The position numbers were made by a program, and so were the translations under genes. A stretch of DNA of 64,000 nt from Melampsora larici-populina 98AG31 (lineage: Eukaryota; Basidiomycota; Pucciniomycetes; Pucciniales; Melampsoraceae), in assembly GCF_000204055.1 (NCBI RefSeq), contig NW_006768766.1:22233-86232 (forward strand), read 5' to 3'. Position 1 is the first letter of the stretch; the number at the start of each line of letters is the position of its first letter. The notes beneath the pieces are model-generated. The model saw nothing but the letters and a program-made list of their open reading frames with translations. It was not told the DNA's origin and did not search any database. Shown here in pieces: positions 32,901-44,124 of this stretch.

Positions 32901-34860
32901 GGTAAATTACTAATTTGCTGTTGTAGACTTAGGAACACTGTGCAATCAAATATCACAATGATATGTCTGATTTGTTTTCATGATCAATACAATCAGATTG
33001 TTGTCAAAGTCATCATCAAATCTCTAGAGATTATGTACAGATTTGGTTGGTGATTGGACTTGCCCATTGGAATCAGGTAACCCAAACTGACAGCAATGAT
33101 ATCAGACAATCACATTCAATTTTAAGAATCAATTGAATTGTCTTTATCAACAAAAGATTGATCATTTAGTTTTTTGACCAAATTCACCTGTTTACAATAA
33201 ACAATAAATCTGTGAAATGTAATAGAAGTCATAACAGCAGGAAGCTGGTGTTGATTAGAATGTGGTTCTTCATCAGATTGGTTTTCAACATGGGATGATG
33301 GTAAAAAATGATTTGGATCAACATCTGAATTATATTTGGTAATTGGAAATCAAGTTCTAGATAAAGAGACTATAGTTTGATATTGTGGTAATGAATCTAT
33401 CAGACCAATCAAAAATAAATGTAATTTTGAAATTATTTATCATCATTATTTGAAGAGGAGTTCTTACTACATACTAAATTCATTATAACTTCACACTCCA
33501 ACATGTATTCAAACATGTTTATTGATCATTTGATTTATTGTTATCACTTTTTATTATTTCATTTTTAAAGCCAAAAAAAACTTTTTATGATTTTATATAT
33601 AGTTCACATATAAGGTTTAGATTCAACATTCAGATTTATTTTTTATGTTTCAATTAAAACATTTCAGAAGACAGATGATATATGTCAGCAAATAAAAAAT
33701 ACTTGGTAATAGGAAAAATTTGTTTTTTTTGGTAAAATAGTAATAAATTCAATCAAAGGATGAATTGAAGATCAAATTACATCAAAGAAATTATCATAGT
33801 GGATTAATAAGCCTCTGGTGGCAAACTTCAGAAGTTTGGAAAGTATTTGAATCATTTTAACATAGCTATTTACCATTTTTAGTCATCTGTTGATGGAAAA
33901 GAGGGTAAAATTAGTAATGATTCTATTTCACGCCATTTTAAAATTCACAGCAATGGTATTTCACATGATCATATGAGTATCAATCCTTGGCAACAAAATT
34001 ATGAATGATTTGAAGGAGTTATGATGAGTAGTATTAGCTATATACCATTTATCAAATCACAGCTTTACCACATCTTTAAATATCAAATGACTCATTCTCA
34101 CACAGCAGAAACCATATACCCTTATCACAAAAGCCTGAATCATCATAAGATCATCTTGATATTTATTCTAGAACACTCAAAACACAGCATATACCCAGCA
34201 TATACCCAGTAATTAATCATAAGAATAGAAATTAATCATCTTGCCTGGCAAATGAGTGATGATTAAGCTTGTAGAATGATTTACAGATCAACAGACATCA
34301 CAGCAATGTCCATAATGGATCAATAAGCCACTGATGGCAAAATTTAGAAATGTAGAGAGTCATTGAATCATTAAATCATGGCACTTTACCAATATCTCAG
34401 TCATCTTTTGGGTTTTTAAGAGCTGTTAACCACTTGATTATTATTGATTTGTAATGTTGTGTATATGAACTTGTGTGCTTTTGGCAAAATTGTGTTTCCT
34501 TTTGTTCTTCATCTCTTACATAGCTTCAATTTTATTTATCCTTATAAATTTATTTGAGCAGTACTAGGTCACTCAAACCAGCCCTTCTATCAGAGGAGAA
34601 ATTTCTTTCATGTTCTTTATATGACACTGTCATTCTGGAATAATATCAAAAATATATTGAGCTTATTTTTCTACATTTTAACATAGTTAACAATAAGGAT
34701 GTCCAGGGCATCAAAATGGGCTGTGAGCAAGCTGATGGCTTGCCCAGTAGAATCTTGTACATGTACAACAGTATCTTGCATTGCTCGGATTTTGTGACTA
34801 GCTTTGAACACATAGTAGAATTGATACATTGAAAAATCTAACATGGAATGCAAGCTATTA
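29943..34860. other. 4.9-kb AT-rich gene desert
   Basis: No open frame with splice continuity, domain or usable start was found on either strand; all frames are short and compositionally biased. Probably old decayed repeats, but no LTR or TIR boundary could be set. Locally repeated GCTGCA-like words occur around 32410-32520. Confidence 0.5.
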
Positions 34861-35325
34861 GGGGTTGGGCGAAAAACCAACCAACCAGTTTTGCGCCTTT
34901 CAGAAGGGAGTCAAAGCAAGTTGATGATGGCCGGAAACGACTGTGTGCAGGTTTCACAGACCTGTTGCTCTGCCAGGTCACTCAAAATCAGTGTATGGGT
35001 CTGAAGACAGGCCTTTTCAACTGAGCTGAGCTCCGAAACAGCCTGGGTGGTACCTGGGTCTGCTTTGTGAAAGGTGGAAAGACATTGTTTCTGTGGCTTG
35101 AGTGACACAAAGTGCTTTTGGTTTTTGAATTGTTTGGGCTTTGGAATGAGCAAGAACACTGCTCACCAGTCAACTTTTGGTGATTCTTTTGCAAAGCAAC
35201 GCGAACAACAAGTTTTTTTGTTGGCTTTGATATTGTTTTAGCAATTGTTCCTGAGCATTCCTAAAAAATTGAATCACAACTCAATGGCACTCAGAAACTG
35301 GTTGGTCGGTTTTTCGCCCAACCCC
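34861..35325. mobile_element. 465-bp MITE-like element with 31-bp terminal inverted repeats
   Basis: Starts GGGGTTGGGCGAAAAACC and ends with the inverted copy (GGTTTTTCGCCCAACCCC); one mismatch over 31 bp. No coding capacity. No convincing target duplication could be found at either side. The superfamily is unknown. Confidence 0.7.
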
Positions 35326-35412
35326 GATTGTGCATAGAACAAACTAGATGATATTTTACATGAACTAATAGAGGAATACCCAAGAAACTACATTGGGGTG
35401 TATAGCAAATTA

Positions 35413-35632
35413 CAGCCGTTCCAACAATTAACGGCAGAATTCTTTGATCATGTGTCGCTCTCGAGGTTAAATCTAGAGAGGTCAAAACTGGATTAAACCC
35501 AGTTTTGCACGCAAATGAACAAGGAGGCCTGGGAGACCTGTCACTTTGAGTCGGCTTTAACTAGTTTTGACTTTTAGATCAAATATGCAACACACCGATG
35601 AAGATTTCTGCCATTAATTGTTGGAACGGCTG
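35413..35632. mobile_element. 220-bp TA-flanked MITE, termini CAGCCGTTCC
   Basis: CAGCCGTTCCAACAATTAA at the left is inverted at the right with about two mismatches in 30 bp. Both sides are flanked by TA (35411-35412, 35633-35634), the target of Tc1/mariner-type transposases. Non-coding. Confidence 0.7.
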
Positions 35633-35634
35633 TA

Positions 35635-36109
35635 ACTGATAGTTGCAAAGTTTGAAATTTGAGAGGAGAGCAATGATTTTTTTGTAATTTTCTGACATCA
35701 ATTTTTTTTTCTGGGAACAAAGGAGAACATAACAAGAGAGACATTAAAGAAAGATACAAAGAGAACTGAGGTTGACTCCACAGGCCAATCCTGGCAAAGA
35801 TCTTTTTACGTGATCACTTGTCCCGTCCGCGATCCCAAACGCTACTCTTGCCTGAGAGTGCTTTTGACTACCCCCATTCCCCTTAGTCAACACTACATGC
35901 CAACTTCCAAAACATTAAAGCCATATTCTGCTTCAGAACATTTAGTTTTTGAGAGTTAACCAAACTCCTCAATGTACCATAAGTTGATCTTGTCTCATGT
36001 ACATAATGCTTTTCTTGATATGTATACAAGACCAACCATTTGACCATGTTACACCTCTGCAATTGATGAATTGTGATTTTCATGGTGTACTGCACAAATG
36101 GTTTATTTA
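35635..36109. other. intergenic, nothing recognised
   Basis: 3' flank of the first secreted-protein gene; AT-rich, no repeat noticed. Confidence 0.45.
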
Positions 36110-36963
36110 TTATAGACCAAGCATCTTCAAGGCTGCAGCGTTGCAATCTTCAACGCCTTTAGACTTGAGAGGTGTTTTAAAGAAACGAACTCCTATCCTC
36201 TTTGGGCTATCGGGGGTCTTGCTGAAGGTTTTCTCCTCCTACCAAATTGAAGATGCAGAGAGAATTTGATTGGTTGATGTTCAAGCAAGTAGAAATAATT
36301 CTGGACTTACAAATTTGAGCTTTGGGTTAGCGGTACAACTATTGTCCAGCGACTGTGGCACACGATATTTGAGCTCCTCGGCTGACATCCTGAAAAGACC
36401 GAAATCAGAAGACTTGAACAAGTGACAATGTTCTTACAACAAACTATCAGTGGGAAGCTTACTTTTCAATCCTGGATTGCTTATTCTTGCCTGCTTCTAA
36501 TATCACGATCTGGAAAAAGATCCGAGTTAGGATTGGATGAAGAGGTCATTCTGATCTAAAACTTCACATCCACCGCTCTACTCACGGCACACGTCTTGAA
36601 CATGGTGCAAGACCGATGACTTTTTGCCAACTTTTCGGCACATCTAAAGATCACAAATTACATCAGTCAGACACCACAAAATATGAGTTGAGTATCTTGA
36701 AAGAGCTTGAAGACTAACGCGAAACAGTCTTGTAATATACCACTTTCGCCTTTGCAAGTGATAGCATTTTGCCCAGATCTCGGTGTAGTGCCAGTATTAG
36801 TGTGCGGTTTAGTTACCTTCTTAACCGCGCGTCGCTGTAGATGATCAAGGGTACTCGGTTCATCAGGGGCTGATTCGCTCACTTCGAGACCAAGAACCAC
36901 CTCAGTCTTCCCGAGTCGAAGGAATAATTGAAGGATGAAAGCCATGAGGATAAGAGATTTCAT
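36110..36963 (-). CDS. small secreted protein A (candidate effector), tandem paralogue
   Basis: Five exons on the minus strand. Exon 1 opens with a signal peptide (MKSLILMAFILQLFLRLG). Later exons read CAEKLAKSHRSCTMFKTCA, then IVILEAGKNKQSRIEK, then MSAEELKYRVPQSLDNSC, then EEKTFSKTPDSPKRIGV...LKMLGL and stop at 36110. Exon order, length and the Cys pattern are shared with the gene at 38240-39087, at roughly 40-60% identity per exon, which proves the coding reading. A dibasic LQRR site after the N-terminal region could be a Kex2-type cleavage site. The exon 1/exon 2 splice phase is not resolved. Secretion and small size suggest an apoplastic or host-directed role; that is inference. Confidence 0.72.
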
Positions 36964-38239
36964 ACTGCGCGAGGTAAAGATGTGTAGAGGATGGATGGAG
37001 GTGAAAATATATTCTTAAGGGTGTAGTGTCAAGCACCTGAAACATTTATAGGCGTGCTCTTGCAAGCCCAGTCTGAAGGATCTGCACGATGATTGTGTTT
37101 AAACAACAGCGCTGGCTTCGGGTGTCACCCAAGTGCAAGCATCACTGAGGAACCGACCTTGGAATAACACCCAGTTGCGTTACCGTGATATAGTCCAACA
37201 CGAGAGACCAGTTGAGCGGAGTCTTGGAGAGGCCCATCATGTCGCCAACCTGTTCCCGGTATCTTTCGTCTGCCTCGTGGTGCTAATTATCAACAGAATG
37301 TAGAGAAGGGCAGCTAAAAATCTGACATTGAATGTTGCCTACTGAGGGGTATCTTCAGTTTGTACGAAGACGCAACGCTACGACCAACGTCAAGCTAATT
37401 AGTGAGCAGGTGTTTGCGTTGTATTCTGGACTCGGCTGTAATTTCAAGGCTAGTGCAATTCGATTGTTATAGATACTCAAGATGATATAAAATGATTTGG
37501 CAACCTATAACATCTAATGGATTTTTTGACAAAGTAATAGTTTAAGTTTAACCTATGTGGTACATTCCACTTGATTGAGGGACTTTCCGCCTCAAGATTG
37601 ATCCAACGGCTTGATACATAATCTTGATCTCAATTATGAGGAAACCCAATTTGTGATACTTTGAACCAATCGTTATGAAACGAACTTGGTAAGTAGTACT
37701 AGCACACAAGCTTTTGTTGTGAAGGTTTGAAAGCAGTCTGACTAAGTAAAATGATGATGACCTGATTGGTTGTTTACCAAGCAGTTTACCATCCCTATAA
37801 ATAAGTTCATCTCCTCCTCAAGATATCTTGTGTTTCCTCCATTTCTCAATTTCAATGTAACCACTCATTAACTCGCTTACAATATTGGAACTCATCCGTG
37901 TGATATCCATCTCATTATCTTATTGCTTTCCTAGAGAAGGACTACATTAACTCTGTTACAAGTCTTCGAGTAAGCAATAGAGATTACATAGTTTGCTCTA
38001 CAAAATGTTGCTTCTGACATCGAAGAACGTAGACAGTCTAGAGTTATAAGGATTGCCACTTAAGCTGATACAAAGCGATCAATTCGCAAGGCAAGCAGAC
38101 AAGCCAGTTGGGAATCTAATTTTATCAAACCATGACTCGTCAACCTTGGACGATCTTGGGCGATCCTAAAAATGAGGCTAAAATTAAAAAACATTCAGAT
38201 CACCTTGAACCCGTTCAAGGAACCAAGTCATGTTAAAAA
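36964..38239. other. spacer between the tandem secreted-protein genes
   Basis: Holds the promoter of gene A. A segment near 37215-37260 (AGGCCCATC...CCCGGTATCTTTCG) is also found upstream of gene B near 39257-39300, so the duplication included upstream sequence. Confidence 0.5.
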
Positions 38240-39087
38240 TCAAATCTTCACGTAACCAAATTTCCTCAAGGTTTCTTGATCACAAATTTGAACTTTTTCA
38301 GAAGTCAGAGGCTTATCAAAGAAGAGCATTCCTATCGACTTTTGACTATCGGGTGTAGGAGTGAAGGTTTTGTTGAACTATCAAATAAAAGATGGAGTCA
38401 ATGGAAGAATATTGGAGAAAGTAGAAAAAGATTCGAGACTTACGAATCTTAGTAGGGGTGTAACAGTACAAGTAGAGTCCAGCGACTGAGGCAAACGATA
38501 TACGAGCTCCTCGACTGACATTCTGAAAAGGCCGAGTTCAAAACGTCTGAACAAATGATACATTATTTGCAAAGAAGTATCAGGTGGAGACTTACTTTTC
38601 AACTTTGGATGGCTTCCCCGTGGTCGGCTCTACTATCACGACCTGGAGTAAAAACACAGTCAGCATTGTGAAGAGGTGTGGACACTTCACAACCACCCCT
38701 CTACTTACGGCACACGTTTTGAGCATGGTACAAGACAAATGATGTTTCGACAACTGGCCGGCACATCTAAATATCGCAAAGTATACCAGTCAAACAGGAT
38801 ATGGTCAGGGTTGGCCTGTCAACTCAAGATCTATTTCAACTTCGGTGCGAGCTTAAAAAATATTTGACGACTAACACTAAGCAGTCTTGCAATATACCTC
38901 CGAATGGTGCCCGATCTGTGGGTCTACATTCAACAACATTGCGAGAAGTTTTGCGTTTTTGTAAAGGACTGAAGCTACTCCGTTCATCAAGCGCTGAATC
39001 ACTCATATGGAAAACAGAAACCGAGTTGATGTCCCCCAATCGCGGCGATATTTGCAAGATGATAGTCAAGAGGATGTAGAATTTCAT
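38240..39087 (-). CDS. small secreted protein B (candidate effector), tandem paralogue
   Basis: Same five-exon structure as gene A. Signal peptide MKFYILLTIILQISPRLG; Cys exon CAGQLSKHHLSCTMLKTCA; VVIVEPTTGKPSKVEK; MSVEELVYRLPQSLDSTC; and the last exon FNKTFTPTPDSQKSIGM...FGYVKI ending at 38240. The exon 1 tail carries SDSALDE...LQKR, matching SESAPDE...LQRR in A. Divergence between A and B is high at the protein level, so the duplication is old or selection is diversifying. Confidence 0.72.
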
Positions 39088-40741
39088 GATGAGAGAGAGG
39101 TGGAGATCTGGATTGTCGATAGTTGAATCAAGAACTGGCTGCTGTTGCCACCCATATGTACATGCGGCATTGAAGCAGAGTCAACCAGTCTCATAGTCAC
39201 TTCAAATTTCATGCATTACGATGCGTTCTCAGATACGGAGGTCGAGATGTACATGGAGGCCCATCGCAAAGCACCCAACCTCACCCCGGTATCTTTCGAC
39301 CGCCCCTTCGCCACCACTTGCAAGGCACGTCGTAGAGAAGAGCACCTACATAGGGCCGCCAACGAACAGACCTCGGATAACTCCTACTGAGCGTCACTGT
39401 CGGCCCATGGTCACTTGGCATCAAGATGCGTGTCCTACGGACAAGCTACAACAACCAGCGTCAAGATATTTCGCAAGGTTTCTACGCTTATTCTGGTCAG
39501 GGATATCACTTGATTATATCAAATGCAGTCTTGTTAAGGTATCAGTTTTGTTGTCTTTCTGATGCCGATAACTTTGAGGAGATGGATTTGATGATGATAC
39601 ACTTCCGATGATGTGACGATATTGTGGTGGTTTTGAGGCTTGATGCATGGATGTTGAGATGAGAGCTTTGATATAGAAATTTGAGTTGGAAATTCGTGAT
39701 GAGTGTAAATGGAATAATTTATCTACTCTATTTGAACTTTTCTTCTCATTTCTCATGAGTTTATTCTTGGGATTTCTTAATTTGTAATTGAAGAGACGTG
39801 TTGAAGTTTGAAAGCTCAAGCCTTTCCTCTGTTTTCCTCTTTAAACATAAATTGGAATTTCGCAGTGCAACCTCCAATCAAGCTGTTTAATCCACACACA
39901 AGCCATCTTGAATTGGTTTGGTAACTTATTTCCCTTTTTACCCTCAAATCTTCTCGACAAGTATCCTAACTTTTTGAACCTTTTGCTTTCAAGGGAAGAT
40001 TACCACTCTCCAATCCATTCTAGTATGACTTTCGAAGTCCAAAATGGTTTATAATTTATCAAATCAGCTTCAGATAAGATAAACAAATGGTTGATCATCA
40101 AATTTAAACTTTACGACATTCTTTGAAATTATTATCAGCAAGTCCGAATCAAAATCAATCAATACTCCTCAGCACACACACACACACACCTTCGTTTTTA
40201 ATTCTTTCTTTCTCTTTTTGAGTTATCATCACGATTAATTCCGATCAATTTGGGTTGATGAACTTAAGAAAGAAAGGAACTATCATTTAATTATAACTTC
40301 ATCATCTCTGTTTGATTAATTCGACTCATAGGTCAAGGTCTTGGAGTTAGACCAGTCAATTTGAAAATCGGCAAAATCACATTCTTTTATAATTTTTTCC
40401 CTTTCCTTTGCTTCACTAGCTTAATCAATAGTGGATCTTTTTGTTTGATTTCAAAGATCATCATTTGTCAAATTGTTATTGTCCTTGTTGTTTGACTTCC
40501 ATTCAACTCAACTCATTTGCCTAACTTGGCTCTACTTCTTTTATTTTCATTTTCATTTGGAGATGATACCTTTGAAGTAATTCTTTCAATCAATCAATTC
40601 AAATCATCAACAATAACAACGACCTCAAACTGATCCTTTCACTCTTCATGAACTTCAAATCTATCCTTCAAACACATTCATTCATTCAACTCACCCTTTA
40701 TTAATCTCAATACACCTCAAATACTTTTCAACTCAATTGAA
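39088..40741. other. intergenic with a short CA microsatellite
   Basis: Includes the promoter side of gene B and a long AT-rich, T/C-rich leader-like region before 40742. An (AC)n run lies at about 40174-40190. No other feature noticed. Confidence 0.45.
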
Positions 40742-42672
40742 ATGCACAATCTTAATACCCACGCCTACGTCTTACCTCACCTTAATCGATTTGTTCGTCG
40801 GACTATCATTGAACCTTCTCATAACGATCATCCACACGAATCCTACATCTCTGGATCTGATCTGAATAGTAATCCATTGATAAACCTTTCGACTCCTATA
40901 CATCATCAACCTAATTCCCCTATCACACCGACTGATTGCCCTTCTCAACTCGAATTCTCCAAGGCACTTGATTTACCTCATCAACGTGCTAAGAATCAGA
41001 ATCCAACCTTTCTCAATCATCAATATAAAGAAGGTTGTCGGTGTCATTGGTCTAGTACTCGATTAGCAGGACAACAGGACGGCTTGATTTGCGACTCGGC
41101 TCCTCATTATTATCATCACTCCGAGACTGGTGCGGTGATCCGTGGGCCGCTCAAGTCATCATATCAACCTTCCTCCGCACATGCGGCCATCCCCGCACCT
41201 CTTCCAAAGCCTTCGCGTCCTGATCAAGATCGTCTGCCAACTTCGGCTAAGCCAGTTGTCTGGGAGGGTCATATCGCTAATCCACCTCTCAAGCCGGATC
41301 ACAAGCCCATTCTCGTGCCAATCTCAATTCCACAATCCCTCAAACCTCAACCTCCTGCTCCACATACGGCAGATAAGACAACTCAGCCTTCTCATTCCCG
41401 CCCCATCCCTTCGGTTGTTAGTCCGGTGAAACTTGCTCAGCCAGCTCCACCAACAGTTGCACATCCTGCCAATTCTCACCCTCTCTCTACGGATGCTAAT
41501 CCAGCGCAACACGATCAACCAGCTCTGCCAAAGCATGATTCTCCGGTCTCAGTCACTCCCTCGGTTCTGTCTGCTTCCGCGCCGGCTCAACCTCACACCT
41601 CACGCCCTGCTCAAGCTCCGGTCAACCGAGAAGCTACCGGTCCGGCAGTCACAAGTCAGAATTTAGGCACAAGTAATGGAACTAGCAACAACACCCCTGA
41701 TACAACCATCAATGTTTCCCCCGGCGCTTCAGTCACTACTCCAACCCTTGACGCTTCAACCTCTTCTACTACTCCTCCCCCGATCCTTCCAGTTCAGACC
41801 TCCAACGATTCGGGTGCTAATCGACAGATGGTCTATACTTCTACTATGAGTGCCAACGGTGCAAACTATACTGGTATGCCCACGAGCCTGTAAGTCTATA
41901 TCTTTCCCCAGGTCAAAGTAACATATGGCATACTGATCACACAATGACTCCTCACACTTTTCTAACCTCCCTTAGGACTAGCAATAATACCTTTTCAAAC
42001 TATGTTGGCGACAATAACTTGAGCCGCATTCCACATGACTCTAGTAACACTGAATTGGCGAAAGCACTAGGAGGAACATTTGGAGGAATTATCGGTCTTT
42101 CACTCTTATTAATTGCTGGTGTTCTCTATTCACGGCGTAGCTCACCTCGACAACGAGGTGAAAGTTTTGCCGGAGTCAGAAGATCTCGTCACTCATCACT
42201 TACCGGTCCGCCAATGATGACACAAGTCACAAGTGAAATCACCACCAATGCGTCTTATGGCAATGTCCAAATGGCCTCAGTGGTTCCAACGGGTGATAGT
42301 TTGATGCTACCTGCCGATCCGGTCACACGATACTCTTCCAATGGAACGGGGTTATTGAACAAACTTCAAGGCACAACGGCAGCACTACAACAAGCTGGAT
42401 TGATCACCCCAACCAGCTCGATGGAAAACAATCAGAATGCCTCTGAAGCCGCCGCAACTCAAGGTCCTTTTGAGAATGTTCATGACACAACACCTGCTGC
42501 AGGCGCCGGAAGTATTCATAATCCATTTGCAAGTGAACCATCAGAAACACATCATACGGACGAAGGTAGTGCTAGTGGTGAGAGAACACCAGAAACTATT
42601 CGATTCGGAGCTCCTCGGAATAGTCAGAGAGTTAGCGGAGGTGATCAAGCTTGGTGGGGGAGTGCTACTTGA
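40742..42672 (+). CDS. Pro/Ser/Thr-rich single-pass membrane protein
   Basis: Exons 40742-41889 and 41976-42672 join in phase (PTSL-TSNNT) to 614 aa. The first about 380 aa are Pro/Ser/Thr/His-rich and disordered, probably O-glycosylated if exported. After an Asn/Ser/Thr stretch comes one clear membrane span (GGIIGLSLLLIAGVLY, about residue 440) followed by the basic stop-transfer SRRSSPRQR. The rest is a 170-aa cytosolic tail, Ser/Thr-rich, ending SGGDQAWWGSAT. The layout resembles fungal cell-wall stress sensors or mucin-like type I membrane proteins, but no signal peptide or WSC domain is visible in this frame. An upstream exon may exist. Confidence 0.7.
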
Positions 42673-44124
42673 TGCTTGAGTGTTTGGATGGACAAGCTGG
42701 GTTACAATTTTGTTTGCATTAATTTATTTAGTAGTTATAGGGAAAGATAATCATCTCTTGTTTTTGGTCACTCCTCTCTCTCTCCTCAACTCTCTCGTCA
42801 TATCTTCCGTGTATTGGTGAGAAGGAGATACAAGATCGATCTTTCCTACTACTACTATGCGATCGTACCTTTCCACTGCTGCATCCATAAGCATGTTTTC
42901 TTCATTTTCTTTTACAGAGAGACACTGATGATCATCAATTGGATAAGTGATATTAGGCTATCGATCTTCGAGTTTGTTTGAATTTGTTTGTATATTTCCA
43001 TAATTTATACTTTTTTATTGGAAACTCTTTTTTTGATTTATTTATTTCTTAGCAAATGGTGATAACACTTCAAATCTGTTTCTCATTTTTTCTTTTTTGG
43101 TTTCACCTACTTTTTTTTTTTTTTTAATTTTTTTTAATTTTTCTGGTTTCTTTTTTTTTTTTGTTGGTGGACAGTTTTTTTTTTGATTCGTGAATCGTAG
43201 TGATTGGTAATAATGTTTTTTTGGTTTGAAATGGTGTTCATTTTGAGAGAAGGGGTTTTTCACACAAGGAATTGAGATCATAAGAGGTTTTTCTTGAGGT
43301 ATCTATATTTTTTGAGATCTCAATTCTATGTAAAGATGAGAAATTGTCACAAGATTTTCCTCGAGATTCATAGGAATCATCTGTGGTTCAATTTTTGCAT
43401 TCAACACTACCTCCCCTTTTCAGATGAGAAAATTTGAGGAATTGTATCATCACAGGCAAATTGTCACAAGTTGTGCATTCAGTTCAATGTAGTTTCGAAG
43501 AGTCACGTTGTGCAACATTTGCCTCAACATACCATGTCATCATCCAACCACGGAGGACAGGCATCACAAATGTCTTTGTATAGCGTCGTATAGTTGCAAA
43601 AAAGGAAGAAACACAAAATCTTGTTTGCTTGGATCCCCTGTAGTCTTCAAGCACATGTTCTTAAATCCAAGGTAGTGAACGGCTTGTTGTAGTCCCATGG
43701 CACCTGGAGTCGACATTGCGGCTGTTAAGATTCAAGACAAACAATGTAGGACCTGAGCTGCACGCTTTCTTCTTCCTCTAATTGACGAACTGCTAAATTT
43801 CTCTCGCGAATTCTGCGACGTCCAATTGCCAATAGTGATGCGGTACCACGGTACCTTAGGGGACATCCAAAAAGTCAAGACCCCTGGAACAAATGCCCAT
43901 AAACCAGTATTGCACAAGAAATTGACTTTTCCTTTTGCCAGCATCGTCGATCGCATCGGATTGTATTAGAGGTACATACCAACCCATCTTAGACCTGTTG
44001 ACCATCTTCTTAGCATCTCGAACCACAAGTGCTTGGGTTCGTAGTTATTAGAGTGTCAAAGTCGATTCGGTTGGTCTTTCGAAGCGCTTGTCGAATCAAA
44101 CCTTCGATTCTCACATAGCCCAAC
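42673..44124. other. intergenic; pyrimidine tracts, and a possible small minus-strand gene
   Basis: Long T tracts (43090-43220) give a Lys-rich spurious frame on the other strand. On the minus strand between about 44060 and 43725 there are coherent fragments (ALVVRDAKKMVNRSKMGW; NTGLWAFVPGVLTFWMSPK; then, in another frame, ASLLAIGRRRIRERNLAVRQ...SYIVCLES with a stop). They could be exons of a small divergent gene, but I could not find a clean splice set. Confidence 0.35.

Noticed and set aside
43042..43281. Lys-rich minus-strand open frame
   Set aside because: It is the translation of poly-T tracts.
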